A DNA stretch of 64,000 bases from Chrysoperla carnea (Eukaryota > Arthropoda > Insecta > Neuroptera > Chrysopidae), in NCBI RefSeq assembly GCF_905475395.1, contig NC_058337.1:28730983-28794982 (forward strand), given 5' to 3'. Below are positions 1 through 10,565 of this stretch, in pieces (positions within the stretch are counted from its first letter, which is position 1; every line of letters begins with the position of its first letter). Under the pieces are notes generated by a model that worked only from the letters and a program-made list of their open reading frames with translations, was not told where the DNA came from and ran no database searches. The position numbers and the translations under genes are program-made.

Positions 1-240
1 TATACTATTTTTGTTATCCACAGATTTTATTTTATTAGATCCCAGACTTAATTTAATTTTTTCTAGATAAGACCTTCAGAATCACCCACGGTACCCGACT
101 CGTTACAGTATCATCAAGAAATTTGGATTATAACCATTTATTACAGTCCATTGAAATGTTACATTTCTTTGGGTTTAACTTGTAAAAAAAATGTAAAGAT
201 GAAAAAAAAACTATATGCATTAAATCATTCAAATTAATAT

Positions 241-320
241 AGAATGTTCGATTTACATCTTGGCATATAAATATCACGAGTATGACAGAGTACACGCGTT
301 AAGCATCTAAGTAAGAGGTA
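241..320 (+). repeat. Solo terminal arm of the CAGAATGTTCG inverted-repeat element
   Basis: About 80 bp starting AGAATGTTCGATTTACATC are nearly identical to the terminal arm of the complete element at 31982-32296, through the shared AAGTAAGAGGTAT at the inner end. No second, inverted arm is found nearby, so this is a truncated or solo copy. It lacks a 5 bp AATGC present in both arms of the full copy. The 350-760 stretch that follows is locally richer in CG dinucleotides but shows no recognisable gene. Confidence 0.7.
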
Positions 321-1430
321 TAAAAATAAATGAGTAACTGTGCTTAATTTCAAGTCAGTCGGGTGTATGCTTTTCAAGCCCGTAGCAACGTGCGGGGTAG
401 TACGGCCGATACCCGTCCTAGCGACTTGTGGGCCCGTACGGCCGAAGTGCATAAAAAGTGTAAAAATTGCAATTTATTGTTTATTATACATTGTCTAAAA
501 AGTCGCAAAAGTGAGAAGTTATGTTGATATTGAAGAAGTATCAATGGATCTGCGCGGTGACTTAAAATTCTAAGTTCCAAAATATCAAAAATTCACTGAA
601 AAATCCCCCAAAAGTCATAAGAAGTGATTAACTTGATTATCCTGCCCGTCTTTTGTTATTTTGTGTCCGTACTACTAGTTAGGTCTGGCTACGGGCCTAC
701 GGCTCTGGTTTTAAAAATCTCGTGACGAATTAGTGAGTCAGTCGGTGGTATTTCGCTTATATATGTAACTAACCCATTTCCGGAATTATTGCAAATATCT
801 ATATTTTTTTAGAGTTATTCTACATTTAATTTGTAATATCAAAGGTAATTTTTTATTTAATTTAAAAAATAAATAAAAGTCTTACTAATTATTACATTCG
901 AATTTCACTTTTAGTAAGGACCAAAGACTGTTCTTAATAGGTAAATATAAAAAAAATTTATAAAATTTTCCCATAATTTTACAAATTTTGTTTGAAATAC
1001 GTAGAGGATTCAAAATTCATTAAACATTTAACCTTGTCCATCCATTTAATACATTTAATATGATTAATTAATTTGATTTATAATGCTAGTCCCAGTAAAA
1101 GGCCCGAAAATTCCACTAATCCGACACTACCGAATGACAGTCCGAATGCTCGAAAAGTAATTTTTATTATGGGTCCTGAAGGGGATATATTTTAACAAAA
1201 TGCATAATACAGCCCACAGACATGCTCTCTTCTTAATTTGAACGACACTGTCTGGTTTTAATAATGTCGGATTAGAAAGGCTCTATACTGTTTTGGTAAT
1301 ATCTATGCTTTTTTGCACCAAAAACATAAAGTTGTTTATTAAATAGTTAGTTAAACGATTGCGTTATGGAAAGTTAAGACTGTTTTATTTATCGAATATT
1401 AATCGTAAATCTAATCTTCAGTCCATTTTA

Positions 1431-2117
1431 TACCCTGTATATATGAAATATAAATCATGGTATACTAATTTCATTCCCAAGTTTGTAAGGCTTAGAAATA
1501 TTGATGGTACGAAAAAAATTTTGGTATAGGTGATCATTTTTATTATTACCTAATTAGTTCATTTCCGTTTGTCGTATATCTCAAAAAAGAAGAGATATCA
1601 ATCTGAAATTTTTGTAGCGTGAAAAGGGCGTAAAAAGTTTGAGTTCGTAACTGAGCAACATAGGTCAATAGGATCTTGGGTTCGTAGGAACGGATTATCC
1701 ATCTTCTAAACCATTAGAGATAGAACAAAACTTTAAATATAAAAAATGTTCCGTATAAAAAAATAAACAAATTGTTCGAAATATTTTTTCATTACAAATT
1801 ACGACAAAATTTTGGTGTCCATTTTCTCCAAAACTAGAATGCTAAACTATATGTATAAGATAAGGAGTTTAAAATTTACAGGTAGCTCCAACTAGTAGTA
1901 TTGTTAAAGATTCTCGAAAAACGAAGAAAAGTTCTAGAAAGTAATTTCAATAATATTCGAAATTTTCGAAAACAGAAGTACTCAGAAAGGTCGGCATAAT
2001 AGTATTGGCTTTTTAAATCCCTCTAATTTTTAAAAAATAATGCAAACACTGAGATTCAACACTTTCGATACAGGGTATTTCAACAAGTAAGTCAGTCAAA
2101 GTTTGTTTCCACTTATT
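1431..2117 (-). mobile_element. Family A interspersed element, copy A1
   Basis: On the minus strand this copy begins with a diverged GTGGAAACAAAC end and runs to the conserved ATATATACAGGGTA-type end. Family-wide blocks are visible: the ATTGACCTATGTTGCTCA tract, the lysine-codon-like GAACATTTTTTA tract and the AACTTGGGACTAAAC tract. Its first half differs from most copies and instead matches copy A2, with a shared CTACCTG...TTTTGGAGAAAAT segment, so A1 and A2 form a subfamily. No coding capacity is apparent, so the element is presumably non-autonomous. Confidence 0.75.
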
Positions 2118-4596
2118 TAAAAAAATTAAGTCAATATTACTATTGACAGGACTCATCACACACTCTTCTTGATAATTACCTTACCATGCAGTATTTTTCG
2201 TTTGAATCTTCACAAGATATCACCAAGTTTCCGATTGGAAATATGCTGTCTATTACAGAGCATTTTTTAGAAAATCTCGGTTGATAGTTCACAAAAAATT
2301 TCTTAACACAATTTAACCTTTATCGATAACTTCAAAATTTAAAATGTTTTTTATATCAGCTATATTCATTAACTAGTTTAATACCCAACGTTGCCCGAAT
2401 CTTTCCTACCTGATATCCCATACCTGAAAGTTTCAAAGCTTTCTAGAACATTCTGCCATCTTTTCTAAAATGACATAAATTTGTATTTCCTTTGAACTTT
2501 CAGGTATTGTTTTCACTCTCAAAAATTCAACAAATGCCTCAAAAATTTTAAAGTGTCCTATTCATGATGAATTGTAAATTTCGGATTTCCCATGTTATTT
2601 CAAGTGCTTTTCTCTGTTAAATGGTGACAATTTCTATAAAATGTTGGCAAAACAGTCTTTTTTCATTTGAAAAAGACATTTAAGAAGTGAATCCCTGAAT
2701 TATCTTAAGGAACAATATGTTCATTTATTTGAATCCAAAAATTACGATTCCAGTATCAGACTTTCTTATAAGGGCTCTCCGTTAGAGTGATAGTAAAACA
2801 CTTATTATTTGTCAAAATAAATTTAGCATTTTTTTAAATCTCGTGTTTTGACGAAGACAAAAAAAATCTCTTAACTATAGTCATATTTCCGAAATTAATT
2901 CTTCGCCGTTTTGGTGTTAAAATAGTTTAAGCACGTTCTTTGCTTCTCAAAAAAAATGATTCCTTATCTTTGAAAAAAAACTCCGAAGAAGGTTAAAAGG
3001 AAGACAAAATGACCAAAAAAAATTATTTAAAAATCAATAGTTTTTATTTCGTCAGAGATATCACATATTTTATTTACAAAACAATTAATATATTTAGTTA
3101 ACAAAAAAAAAATCATAATAAAATTTTCAAAAAAAAATTTCACAAAAAAAAAAAGTAAATAATTTTTTCCCATCTAAAATATCTGAACAAAAAAAAAATA
3201 CAAAAAGGAAAAAACATAAATTATTTATCTATTTTAAAATAAATTTCTTTTAATTGAAACAAAAATAACAATCAATTAACATTTTAATAATATGATAAAT
3301 ATTATTATTAAGAAAAAAAATTTATCAATAAATCGATAATAAAAAATAAAATAATAATATTGATTTTTGTTCGTTTAGTTTAAATAATAAATATATGCCT
3401 AATTAATTCATTATTTTAGACTTTCAACATTATTTAAAACAAATCACAGAAAAAATAGTTAGCTCAAAAATATTTTTACATTTTTAAAAATTTTTTTGGG
3501 CCAAGGAATTTTTCTGGCCTTTAGTAAACTTCTTCTCGCTGAATAGAATATTTTATCCTTTCTTTAAAAATGCAAAAATAACATTGATTAAAGAAAACTT
3601 TTTTTCTGTGAAAAAAATTTTCTAAATAAAAAAAAAATTGCACATTTGAGATCATACAACAAGAAACAGAAAAATTATTCTAAACGGAAAAAAACTACAT
3701 ACTTTTTTCGAATATAATTTTCAAAAAATAATTCTATCTATTGCACAAAAAAAAAATTTTAATTACCCGCTTTGTTTTTTATTTATTTTTTCCAAAAAGA
3801 AAATTATACTATAAATTTGATAGAAAAACTATAGTTCAGAATTTTGTTTGTAAGAAAATATGCACCAATATTGTTTTAAAATCACATTAAACTATTTAGA
3901 TTAGGATTTTCAAGCTTTAAAAACCGTTAAACAATTGACAATCACCGTTTTTTCAAATAATGTATATATTAATAAATAATTTAAAATAAAATATATAATA
4001 TAATAAAGGTAATTGCCAACTTAAAACGTATAAAACAAGAAAATTGTCCCAACATTTAAAAAATAAATTACAGAATTAAAATTTACAAAAATAATTTCAA
4101 AAAAGAAAGAAAACAGCTTTTTTAAAATGAGACAATTAACTAATTTATTTACAAAAAAAAAAAAATTAACTAGGTCTGTTTTACCTTTTACAAACCGTAA
4201 TTATTGTCAATCTACTTAGAAAAAAAATATATTATTATATATTTTTTTTATAAATTTTTTTTTTAGTATTTTTCTTTTTTTTAATTAAAAAAGTATAAAT
4301 TTTCTCGCTCATCACAAACAAACAACATACTCACAATTATTTACAAGTTACCACGCATGCGTTCAAACAAACAGACAAACAACACAATATTAAAAATAAA
4401 TTTGCTTTTTTGGCATCATTTTAAAGCCAATTTTTTTTAAAGACATTTAAAATTTTTTTTTAATAATATTTACAGTAAAACCTATTTAATACAAGGTACA
4501 TAAAGAGAGTGTTTTAAATAGTTTTGTTGGGGGGATGAATGAGGTTTTGATGGGTAGTGAAATGGACTGGATTCACTGTTGAGTGCTGGGTGAATC
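2118..4596. other. AT-rich 3' flank of C/EBP, no gene seen
   Basis: This stretch is very AT-rich, with long A and T runs especially from 3000 to 4560, and has no open frame worth calling. The part next to 4597 should hold the 3' untranslated region of C/EBP. The first AATAAA downstream of the stop on the minus strand is at 4144-4149, which would give a 3' UTR of about 450 bases. That is only a candidate, because such hexamers are frequent in this composition. Confidence 0.4.
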
Positions 4597-5832
4597 TCAC
4601 ATATGCTGTTGATGTTGTAATTGAACACTTTCAAAATGTTTATTAATTTCACGATGTATATGTTCCGGTAATACGCCAACATTACTAAATAAACTGCGCA
4701 AGACATTTAATTCTTCAGTTAATAGTTCAATACGTTTTTGTAATCGTTCATTCTCTTTCATTAATAATTTCACTTTTTCCTCTGTTTCACGTGAGCGTAC
4801 TTTTGCTTTTTCGCGACTTTTACGTACAGCGATATTATTACGTTCACGTCGACGACGATATTCATCACTTGATTTATCTGTTGGTTTCATTTGTTTACGT
4901 CCGTTTACACCGTTATGGTGGTGTCCAACACCCGTACCACCACCAGGTGAATGATGATGATGATGGTGATTTGTTAAACCAGAACCCACTAAACCATTAT
5001 TCCCAACTAATCCACCTTGCTGATGAGCTTGCATCATACCAGACACTTTATTTTTTTGTAATGCTGCAACACTATGTGGCAGCGTTGGTAACTGTTGAAT
5101 ATGGTTAACCGTTGCATGAGGTGATATTTGTGAGAAACTATTACCTGTTGCATTTGATATATAATTCGTTTGTCCAGATTGTTGCATATAAGGACTAGTT
5201 GGTAATACCGTATTTGTAACACATTGTCGTCGGAATTCGGTTGGATCTAAAGGTTCTTCTTTAATACTGGGTACATCTGATGAGGCAATTGAACTATTTG
5301 AGTCACTATTAGTTGAAGCTCCTGGATTACTATTTACATTATATGTAGCTGTTCCTGCCCCGCTGTGAACCGGTTGAGGCATGTAAGCTAAGGCATTACG
5401 ATAATTTGATAAACTACCATTAGAATTTGTCGTTTGTTGTTGTTGTACCTGAGGTTGTAACCGTGTATGCGTTAAATTTTGTAAATGTTTCGATGAATTT
5501 TGTAAGATATCCGTAAATAGTCCATCATTGAATTGTGAATCATCAATTAAATTTTGTAAGTCCAAACTAATTTCCGGAGAATTTAAATCACTTAAATCAC
5601 TACTTCCATTATTGTGTTGTTGTTGTTGATGTTGAAATTGTATCGCTAGATGGTGTTGTTTTAGCAAAGCCGTTGTTTGTTTCGAATTTGCATTATTATT
5701 TAATGTTGTTAAACTATTGTTATTATTATTATTGTTATTATTATTCACACTTGAAATTGTTATTGATTTTTTGCTATCATTATTTGGAGCCATTGTTCCC
5801 GTTTGTCCATCATACATTTGTGGGGAATCCAT
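4597..5832 (-). CDS. C/EBP: C/EBP family bZIP transcription factor (slbo-like), single exon
   Basis: A CCAAT/enhancer-binding protein: a nuclear homo- or heterodimeric bZIP activator. The 411-residue frame is complete in one exon, as in vertebrate C/EBPs and Drosophila slbo. The basic region is at about 325-344 ([20 protein letters not shown]). It is followed by a leucine zipper with leucines at 357, 364, 371 and 378. An N-terminal block at 88-112, with the [15 protein letters not shown] core, matches the conserved transactivation element of the family. IKEEP at 190-194 matches the I/V-K-x-E-P regulatory motif that is SUMO-modified in vertebrate C/EBPs. Low-complexity tracts are ten Asn (30-39), a Gln/His stretch (66-74) and six His (289-294). 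The start has A at -3 and G at +4, a good context. It could be any insect C/EBP paralogue, but the family call is very firm. Confidence 0.96.
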   Translation of the reverse strand: MDSPQMYDGQTGTMAPNNDSKKSITISSVNNNNNNNNNNSLTTLNNNANSKQTTALLKQHHLAIQFQHQQQQHNNGSSDLSDLNSPEISLDLQNLIDDSQFNDGLFTDILQNSSKHLQNLTHTRLQPQVQQQQTTNSNGSLSNYRNALAYMPQPVHSGAGTATYNVNSNPGASTNSDSNSSIASSDVPSIKEEPLDPTEFRRQCVTNTVLPTSPYMQQSGQTNYISNATGNSFSQISPHATVNHIQQLPTLPHSVAALQKNKVSGMMQAHQQGGLVGNNGLVGSGLTNHHHHHHSPGGGTGVGHHHNGVNGRKQMKPTDKSSDEYRRRRERNNIAVRKSREKAKVRSRETEEKVKLLMKENERLQKRIELLTEELNVLRSLFSNVGVLPEHIHREINKHFESVQLQHQQHM

Positions 5833-5866
5833 AATTTAATACAAACATTAAATTAACACAACACAT
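5810..5866 (-). promoter_or_regulatory. Candidate upstream ORF overlapping the C/EBP start
   Basis: On the minus strand an ATG at 5866 opens an 18-codon frame in a different register, ending in TGA at 5810-5812. It overlaps the first 23 bases of the C/EBP coding region. Its ATG has T at -3, a weak context, whereas the main ATG has A at -3 and G at +4. Leaky scanning would therefore be expected if this leader is transcribed. Vertebrate C/EBP alpha and beta mRNAs carry a small out-of-frame uORF that controls which start is used; whether this one is equivalent is inference. Confidence 0.45.
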
Positions 5867-6575
5867 GAAATTTCAAAAAAAAAAAACATTAAACAAATTT
5901 TTCACAACAAAAAAAATAAATAAATCACTTTTAATTGTTGCACTTAAAAGTAAAATTCACTTAAATTTTTTTTTTTTTTGTTTAAATTTAAAATTCACTT
6001 TTATTTATTGTTGTGTGGTGTATGGAATTTCCTTGTTTGTTGAATCAAATCTTGGAGTCAACTAAATAGTTGTGTGATCTCCAAGCTAAATTCGTTGATA
6101 CTAAATAAAATTTAAGTAAACAGCGTACTTTCTATAATATCAAAAGAGTTGCATATATCGCTCGCGCAGTTATGTGTGCACTCATACTAGCTAGTGGTTT
6201 ATGTTTTAACTATAAAAAACAAACTTAAGTGAATGGTTTTTGTGTATGTGCATTTGACAAACATTGACTCAGTAATATGAGACAGACTTATATACATCAT
6301 ATACATTTATCTCACTTTAATAAGTATACTTATGTATGTATAATATTTTAAACTATCATTTTTGGATGAATTTTTTACCTCCGTACATGTACTATTAGTA
6401 GACGTAAAATGTGTCCACCCGAAGAATCAACGTTGAATTAGGGTACTTTCGGTAGTGAAAAATAAATTATGAAATTTGAAGAAAAAGTTAAAATAAAAAT
6501 ATGCTTAAATATTCTGATTTCGAGTCATATAAGCACATTTTTCTTTTATAATATTAAAATTAAAAATCGTAATTT

Positions 6576-6824
6576 TTAAACTGTTTAACACGTGACCTAA
6601 AACGCGGGCAAGCCCTCATGTGATGTCATATCGGTATGAACCATAGACCATCAGTTCAGTGTAGACAGCTGGGTATAATATATCCATAGATAATAAATAT
6701 TTATATTTATTATAATTAGTTGTCTATGAATATATCTGATGAATATTAACTGATCTGTGTTATTTCGTATAATGGAACCGATATTACGTCACCAAATTGG
6801 ATGCCCGCGTTTTTTACAGTTTAA
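6576..6824. repeat. Foldback/MITE palindrome upstream of C/EBP
   Basis: The ends TTAAACTGTTTAACACG (left) and a matching inverted CGCGTTTTTTACAGTTTAA (right) enclose about 249 bp. The homology continues inwards through ACGCGGGCA, then ATGTCATATCGG against an inverted CCGATATTACGTCA. The centre is itself a small hairpin (TATCCATAGATA against TCTATGAATATA). The whole unit folds on itself. It lies about 740 bp upstream of the C/EBP start. Confidence 0.6.
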
Positions 6825-7036
6825 AAAAGGTTTAAAATTTAATTTCAGTTTTTGGCAAGAAAGCTTATGTATTTTTCCAAAATAAATTTTTGTGGCTTTT
6901 TATTAGCAAAATCAACATTGAAGTACTTTTTCAACTATGAAAATGACGAATACCCTATTTGCAACAGAGCTTTTCATTAAATCGAGATTTATTTTGATAT
7001 CTATAGAGATTTGAACGAAGGCTCCAGTATCCTATG

Positions 7037-7208
7037 CAGTTGCGGATCTATAATTTTGGCCAGGTGGGGGAGGGGGTAGATATTATTTTCTTATTTTTTA
7101 TTTAGATTTTTACCCATTTATTTTGAAGTTAAACTATATACAATGACATGTTAATAATCCATACGAGGGGGTTAATAAAGACCTCCCCTCCCGTGAATCC
7201 ACCGCTGT
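7037..7208. repeat. Possible diverged short inverted-repeat element
   Basis: CAGTTGCGGATC near the left end and GAATCCACCGCTG near the right end are imperfect inverted copies, each followed inwards by a G-rich or C-rich run (GGTGGGGGAGGGGG against CCTCCCCTCCC). This resembles CAGTGGCGGATC-type transposon termini but is strongly diverged. Confidence 0.35.
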
Positions 7209-7270
7209 TCCTATGTAAATTACCAAAGATGATTAATTGTAGGAACTTTATGCCTTAATCAATTTTTTGT

Positions 7271-7317
7271 ATTATGAATAGGCATTTCGACTACAATGTA
7301 GTCATCATCAGCATAAT
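7271..7317 (-). ncRNA. Hammerhead-ribozyme-like motif, copy 1
   Basis: The minus strand reads: stem I ATTATG, then core CTGATGA, an extra T, stem II GACTAC-ATT-GTAGTC, core GAAA, a 2 bp stem III with loop GCCT, cleavage triplet ATT, and closing CATAAT. Stem I (6 bp) and stem II (6 bp) are perfectly paired. The order and conserved nucleotides are those of a minimal type I hammerhead. One unpaired T between the core A and stem II is a departure from the canonical motif. Minimal hammerheads are known from Penelope-like retroelements, so this is probably a relic of such an element. Catalysis is not shown. Confidence 0.55.
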
Positions 7318-7584
7318 TTATTTGATGATAATAGTTTTTCATGTTTCATTAACTAATTTTGTCTACAGAATATGTTAAAAGTAAGTCAACGATCTCACTG
7401 ACAATACGTTAGAAAACTCTGGATTTACAAATACAAAAACTAACATACATAACATATTTCACTTCATTATGATCCCACATTCTAATTTTATTATCCATAT
7501 ATAGAGGTAGTGTGGCGTTCACACGACATTTTTTTGACGGTGCGCGGCATTATAAGAACGACGTCGATATGAATTTACACGCTG

Positions 7585-8130
7585 CTATAATAGAGTAAAT
7601 AACGTTGTGATTCACGACGTCATGTCATATGAAAAAAAAAAATGCATTTTTTTCTAAGGAAAATTTGTATATTTTTTATGTTCAACAGGTAAATAACCAG
7701 ATAAGACGTTTTAATAATATTGTTTTTTTTGTTGTTGTTCTAAAGTAATTAAAAGAATAACAACGTTACTAAATTTATGATGCACATTTTGTTTTCTTGC
7801 AAAACATAATAATAACAACAATTGAATAAAAATATATATAAATATTTAACTAGTTCAAGATAGAAGTCACGTTAACATGACAATTTTTAAATTTTTGTAT
7901 ATGAGAAAAATTTACTCATACGTGATTCGAATTTATTTTTATAAATATTTAGGTCACTAATTTATTTGTTCCTTTTTGTTTTTAAACAATCGTGATTTTA
8001 CATTGTATAATAGTTTTATTATAAATATGTAGTTCATTGATTTGACGATAGATGGATTAGTTGAGATTTGAGTATTGGATAGCTATGATTATTGACACTA
8101 CTATTACCATCTATTATTATCTCGACAAAC
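7585..8130 (+). repeat. Family I dispersed repeat, copy 1
   Basis: A direct repeat of the segment at 10085-10565. Shared blocks in the same order are ATAACGTTGTGATT, ACGACGTCAT, CAGGTAAATAACCAGATAAG, GAAGTCACGT, ATTTAGGTCACTAATTTA and a final TTGAGTATTKGATA. The divergence is substantial with several indels. It has no coding potential and the element class is unknown. Confidence 0.65.
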
Positions 8131-9419
8131 TTCTTTTAAAAATCTGTATTTTTTATCTGTCCACTCATATACCAAAGAGAATCTAGTTGAGAGTTTCTTT
8201 CTATTCAACAAATTTATATTAAAATGTATATAGAAATCAGCAATTTAAAATGCCTTTAAAGGATAAAATTTGATGGTGAAGAAGAGAGATTCAACTATCA
8301 ACAAAAACTATGTACGTACAAATTTTTAGTATCCCCAATACGCTAAATACTTTTTGAAGTTTACTCCTTAAGAATTCTTAAGTTTACTCCTTAAGAATCG
8401 ATTTTCATAATCATATAAGGCGTCCGATATGAAAAAATATGAGTAAAATTTATAGTAATCGAATTATTTCGTTACGCAAACGATCGTACGCACCCTTTAA
8501 CTTTTTAGTAATGCGTGTGTATAACTTGTATACTTGTGTGCTGTTGACAAAGCATCTATTGTTTCAAACTGAAAATAACCTGACGAACACAGAACATTAA
8601 ATGCATCACTTGAGGAGTGGTCGTGTGTCAGAGCTGTCACACACAATTTTTTTAGTTTAGATGGTTTGGAATTTCGAAAAGGCATCGGTTGGAGGACGTA
8701 TTTGGGCGTTTTTAGATTTTTACTGCAATCAAAATCTCAGAAATTACGCTTTCCTTTTTATAAAGCACACGTTGAAGCATTTGCATCTTGTTCAAACGAG
8801 TAATAGGTTCGGTATATTTTTTTTATTTTAATTTTGGAGTTTACACTTACGGAAAAAATTTATTAGCATTCCCGATTAAAAGAGAAACACTGTCATAATA
8901 TCAGTTTGTGGTATAAAAACAATTTTCTTCCTTACATCGTTTTAAAATGTTTGTTGATAGAAAGGTGATTATAATTACATATAGGCTAGATCGTCATAGT
9001 TTTTAGATTTCTTGATGGCAATGTTTGTATTTCGATATCAAAAAACACACACCTGAGTGATAATCGAAACTGTGAACGGTGAACCCCAGAATTCTGGATT
9101 AGTTATGTTTTTTGAGCCATCAGGGAGTTGTACATCTCTTCATTATCTGATTTCTTGCTTTTCTTTTCTTTATTCGTTTTTCAACCATTTTACAAACTTT
9201 CAACTTTCAATGTCTTGTAAACTTTTTGTAAAATTCTCTAGGACATTATCTTTTATCAACAAGAATAATTTCTAATGTTATGTCTGATATGAAAAAACAA
9301 ATTACTGTTTAATTAATTTAACTGGTCAGAACTCGCGTCAACCGTTCGATAACCTCTACATAATTTTATATAAATTTATTTTTCAATGCACTAACTAATT
9401 TAAAAAAATTTTGATTACT
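8131..9419. other. No gene seen; one short tandem duplication
   Basis: The only structure I can support is a 23 bp tandem duplication at 8357-8399, with unit AAGTTTACTCCTTAAGAAT. The short frames here have no coding character or family resemblance. Confidence 0.4.
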
Positions 9420-9934
9420 TGATTATTTAATGATGTCGCCTTTCGGCCACCATTGATTGGGTTTTCGAAAATTTCTAAAATTATCGATAGTATTTTCTAG
9501 AATTTTGTTTCATTCCAGAAGAATGTTTTACAACACCACTAGTTGAAGCTACCTGCAAATTATCTTTTATAGTTTTGGAGAAAATAAACACCAAAATGTT
9601 GTCCTAATTTGTGCCCTCACGGATACAGTGACGCTACGAAAAAATGTTTCAAGCAAAAGTTGTTTAATTTTGTATAAGGAACATTTTTTATATTTAAACT
9701 TTTGTTCTATCTTCAACGATTTAAGAGATTGGTCTTACAGACCCAAGACACAATTGACCTATGTTGCTCATTTTCGAACTCGATCTCTCTTTTTATGTCC
9801 TCTAATAATGAACTAATAAGGTGATTTTATGAACACTTATTTTGTTCGTAGCATGAACATTTTTTGGCGTTACAAACTTGGGACTAAATTTAGTATACCT
9901 TGATATATATTACATATATATACAAGGTATAAAA
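9420..9934 (+). mobile_element. Family A interspersed element, copy A2
   Basis: This copy shares the variant first half of A1 (CTACCTG...TAGTTTTGGAGAAAAT...ACACCAAAAT) and then the common second half: CCCTCACGG, ACGAAAAAATGTTTCAA, CCAAGACACAATTGACC and TACAAACTTGGGACTAA. It ends in ATATATACAAGGTATAAA. The PuACGGAC-rich spacer found in other copies is deleted. Confidence 0.75.
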
Positions 9935-10084
9935 ATGAATTGTTTTGTGAGTTAAACAACATTTACCATATATATCTGCCTCACTTTAATTAGTATACCT
10001 AAATACGTAATAATATTTTTTTTCACTATTATTTTTGGACAAATTTTGCCGGTGCGTAGCATAACTAGCATAGCATAAACTATA

Positions 10085-10565
10085 AAATAACGTTGTGATT
10101 TACGACGTCATATCATTTAAAAAAGATTAATGTACCATTTAAATTTGGAAAATGATTGCCTTTTTTTGTTCACAGGTAAATAACCAGATAAGACGTTTTA
10201 ATTTTATTGTTCATAATGTACATGTTACGTTTGTTTAGGAATTATGGCGTATCTAAAAAAGTGTATAATGCATTTTGAAAAAACAAATGAATAAAACATA
10301 ATAAATCAGTTCAAGATTGAAGTCACGTCAGCATGGCAGTATTTGTGTATTAGAAAAATTTACTTATTTTACGTGATTTGAATTTATTTTTATTAATATT
10401 TAGGTCACTAATTTAAATGTTCTTTTTGGTTTTTTAATAATCGTAATTTTTGTAATAGTTTTGTTACAAATAAGTAATTGCATTACTTAGCAGCAGATGG
10501 CTCAGTTTTCGGTTTGAGTATTTGATACATAATGATACTAACAGTACTATCTATATTCATCAAAT
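10085..10565 (+). repeat. Family I dispersed repeat, copy 2
   Basis: A direct repeat of 7585-8130, with the same block order and several indels. It keeps CAGGTAAATAACCAGATAAG and ATTTAGGTCACTAATTTA. The two copies lie about 2.5 kb apart in the same orientation, with family A copy A2 between them. Confidence 0.65.

Noticed and set aside
3000-4560. A regulated 3' UTR with specific elements
   Set aside because: Long A/T runs give many AATAAA- and ARE-like strings by composition, so no single element can be supported.
4791-5108. 105-codon plus-strand frame over C/EBP
   Set aside because: It is antisense to the bZIP coding region and its His/Tyr/Asp-rich make-up only mirrors the repeats of the real gene.
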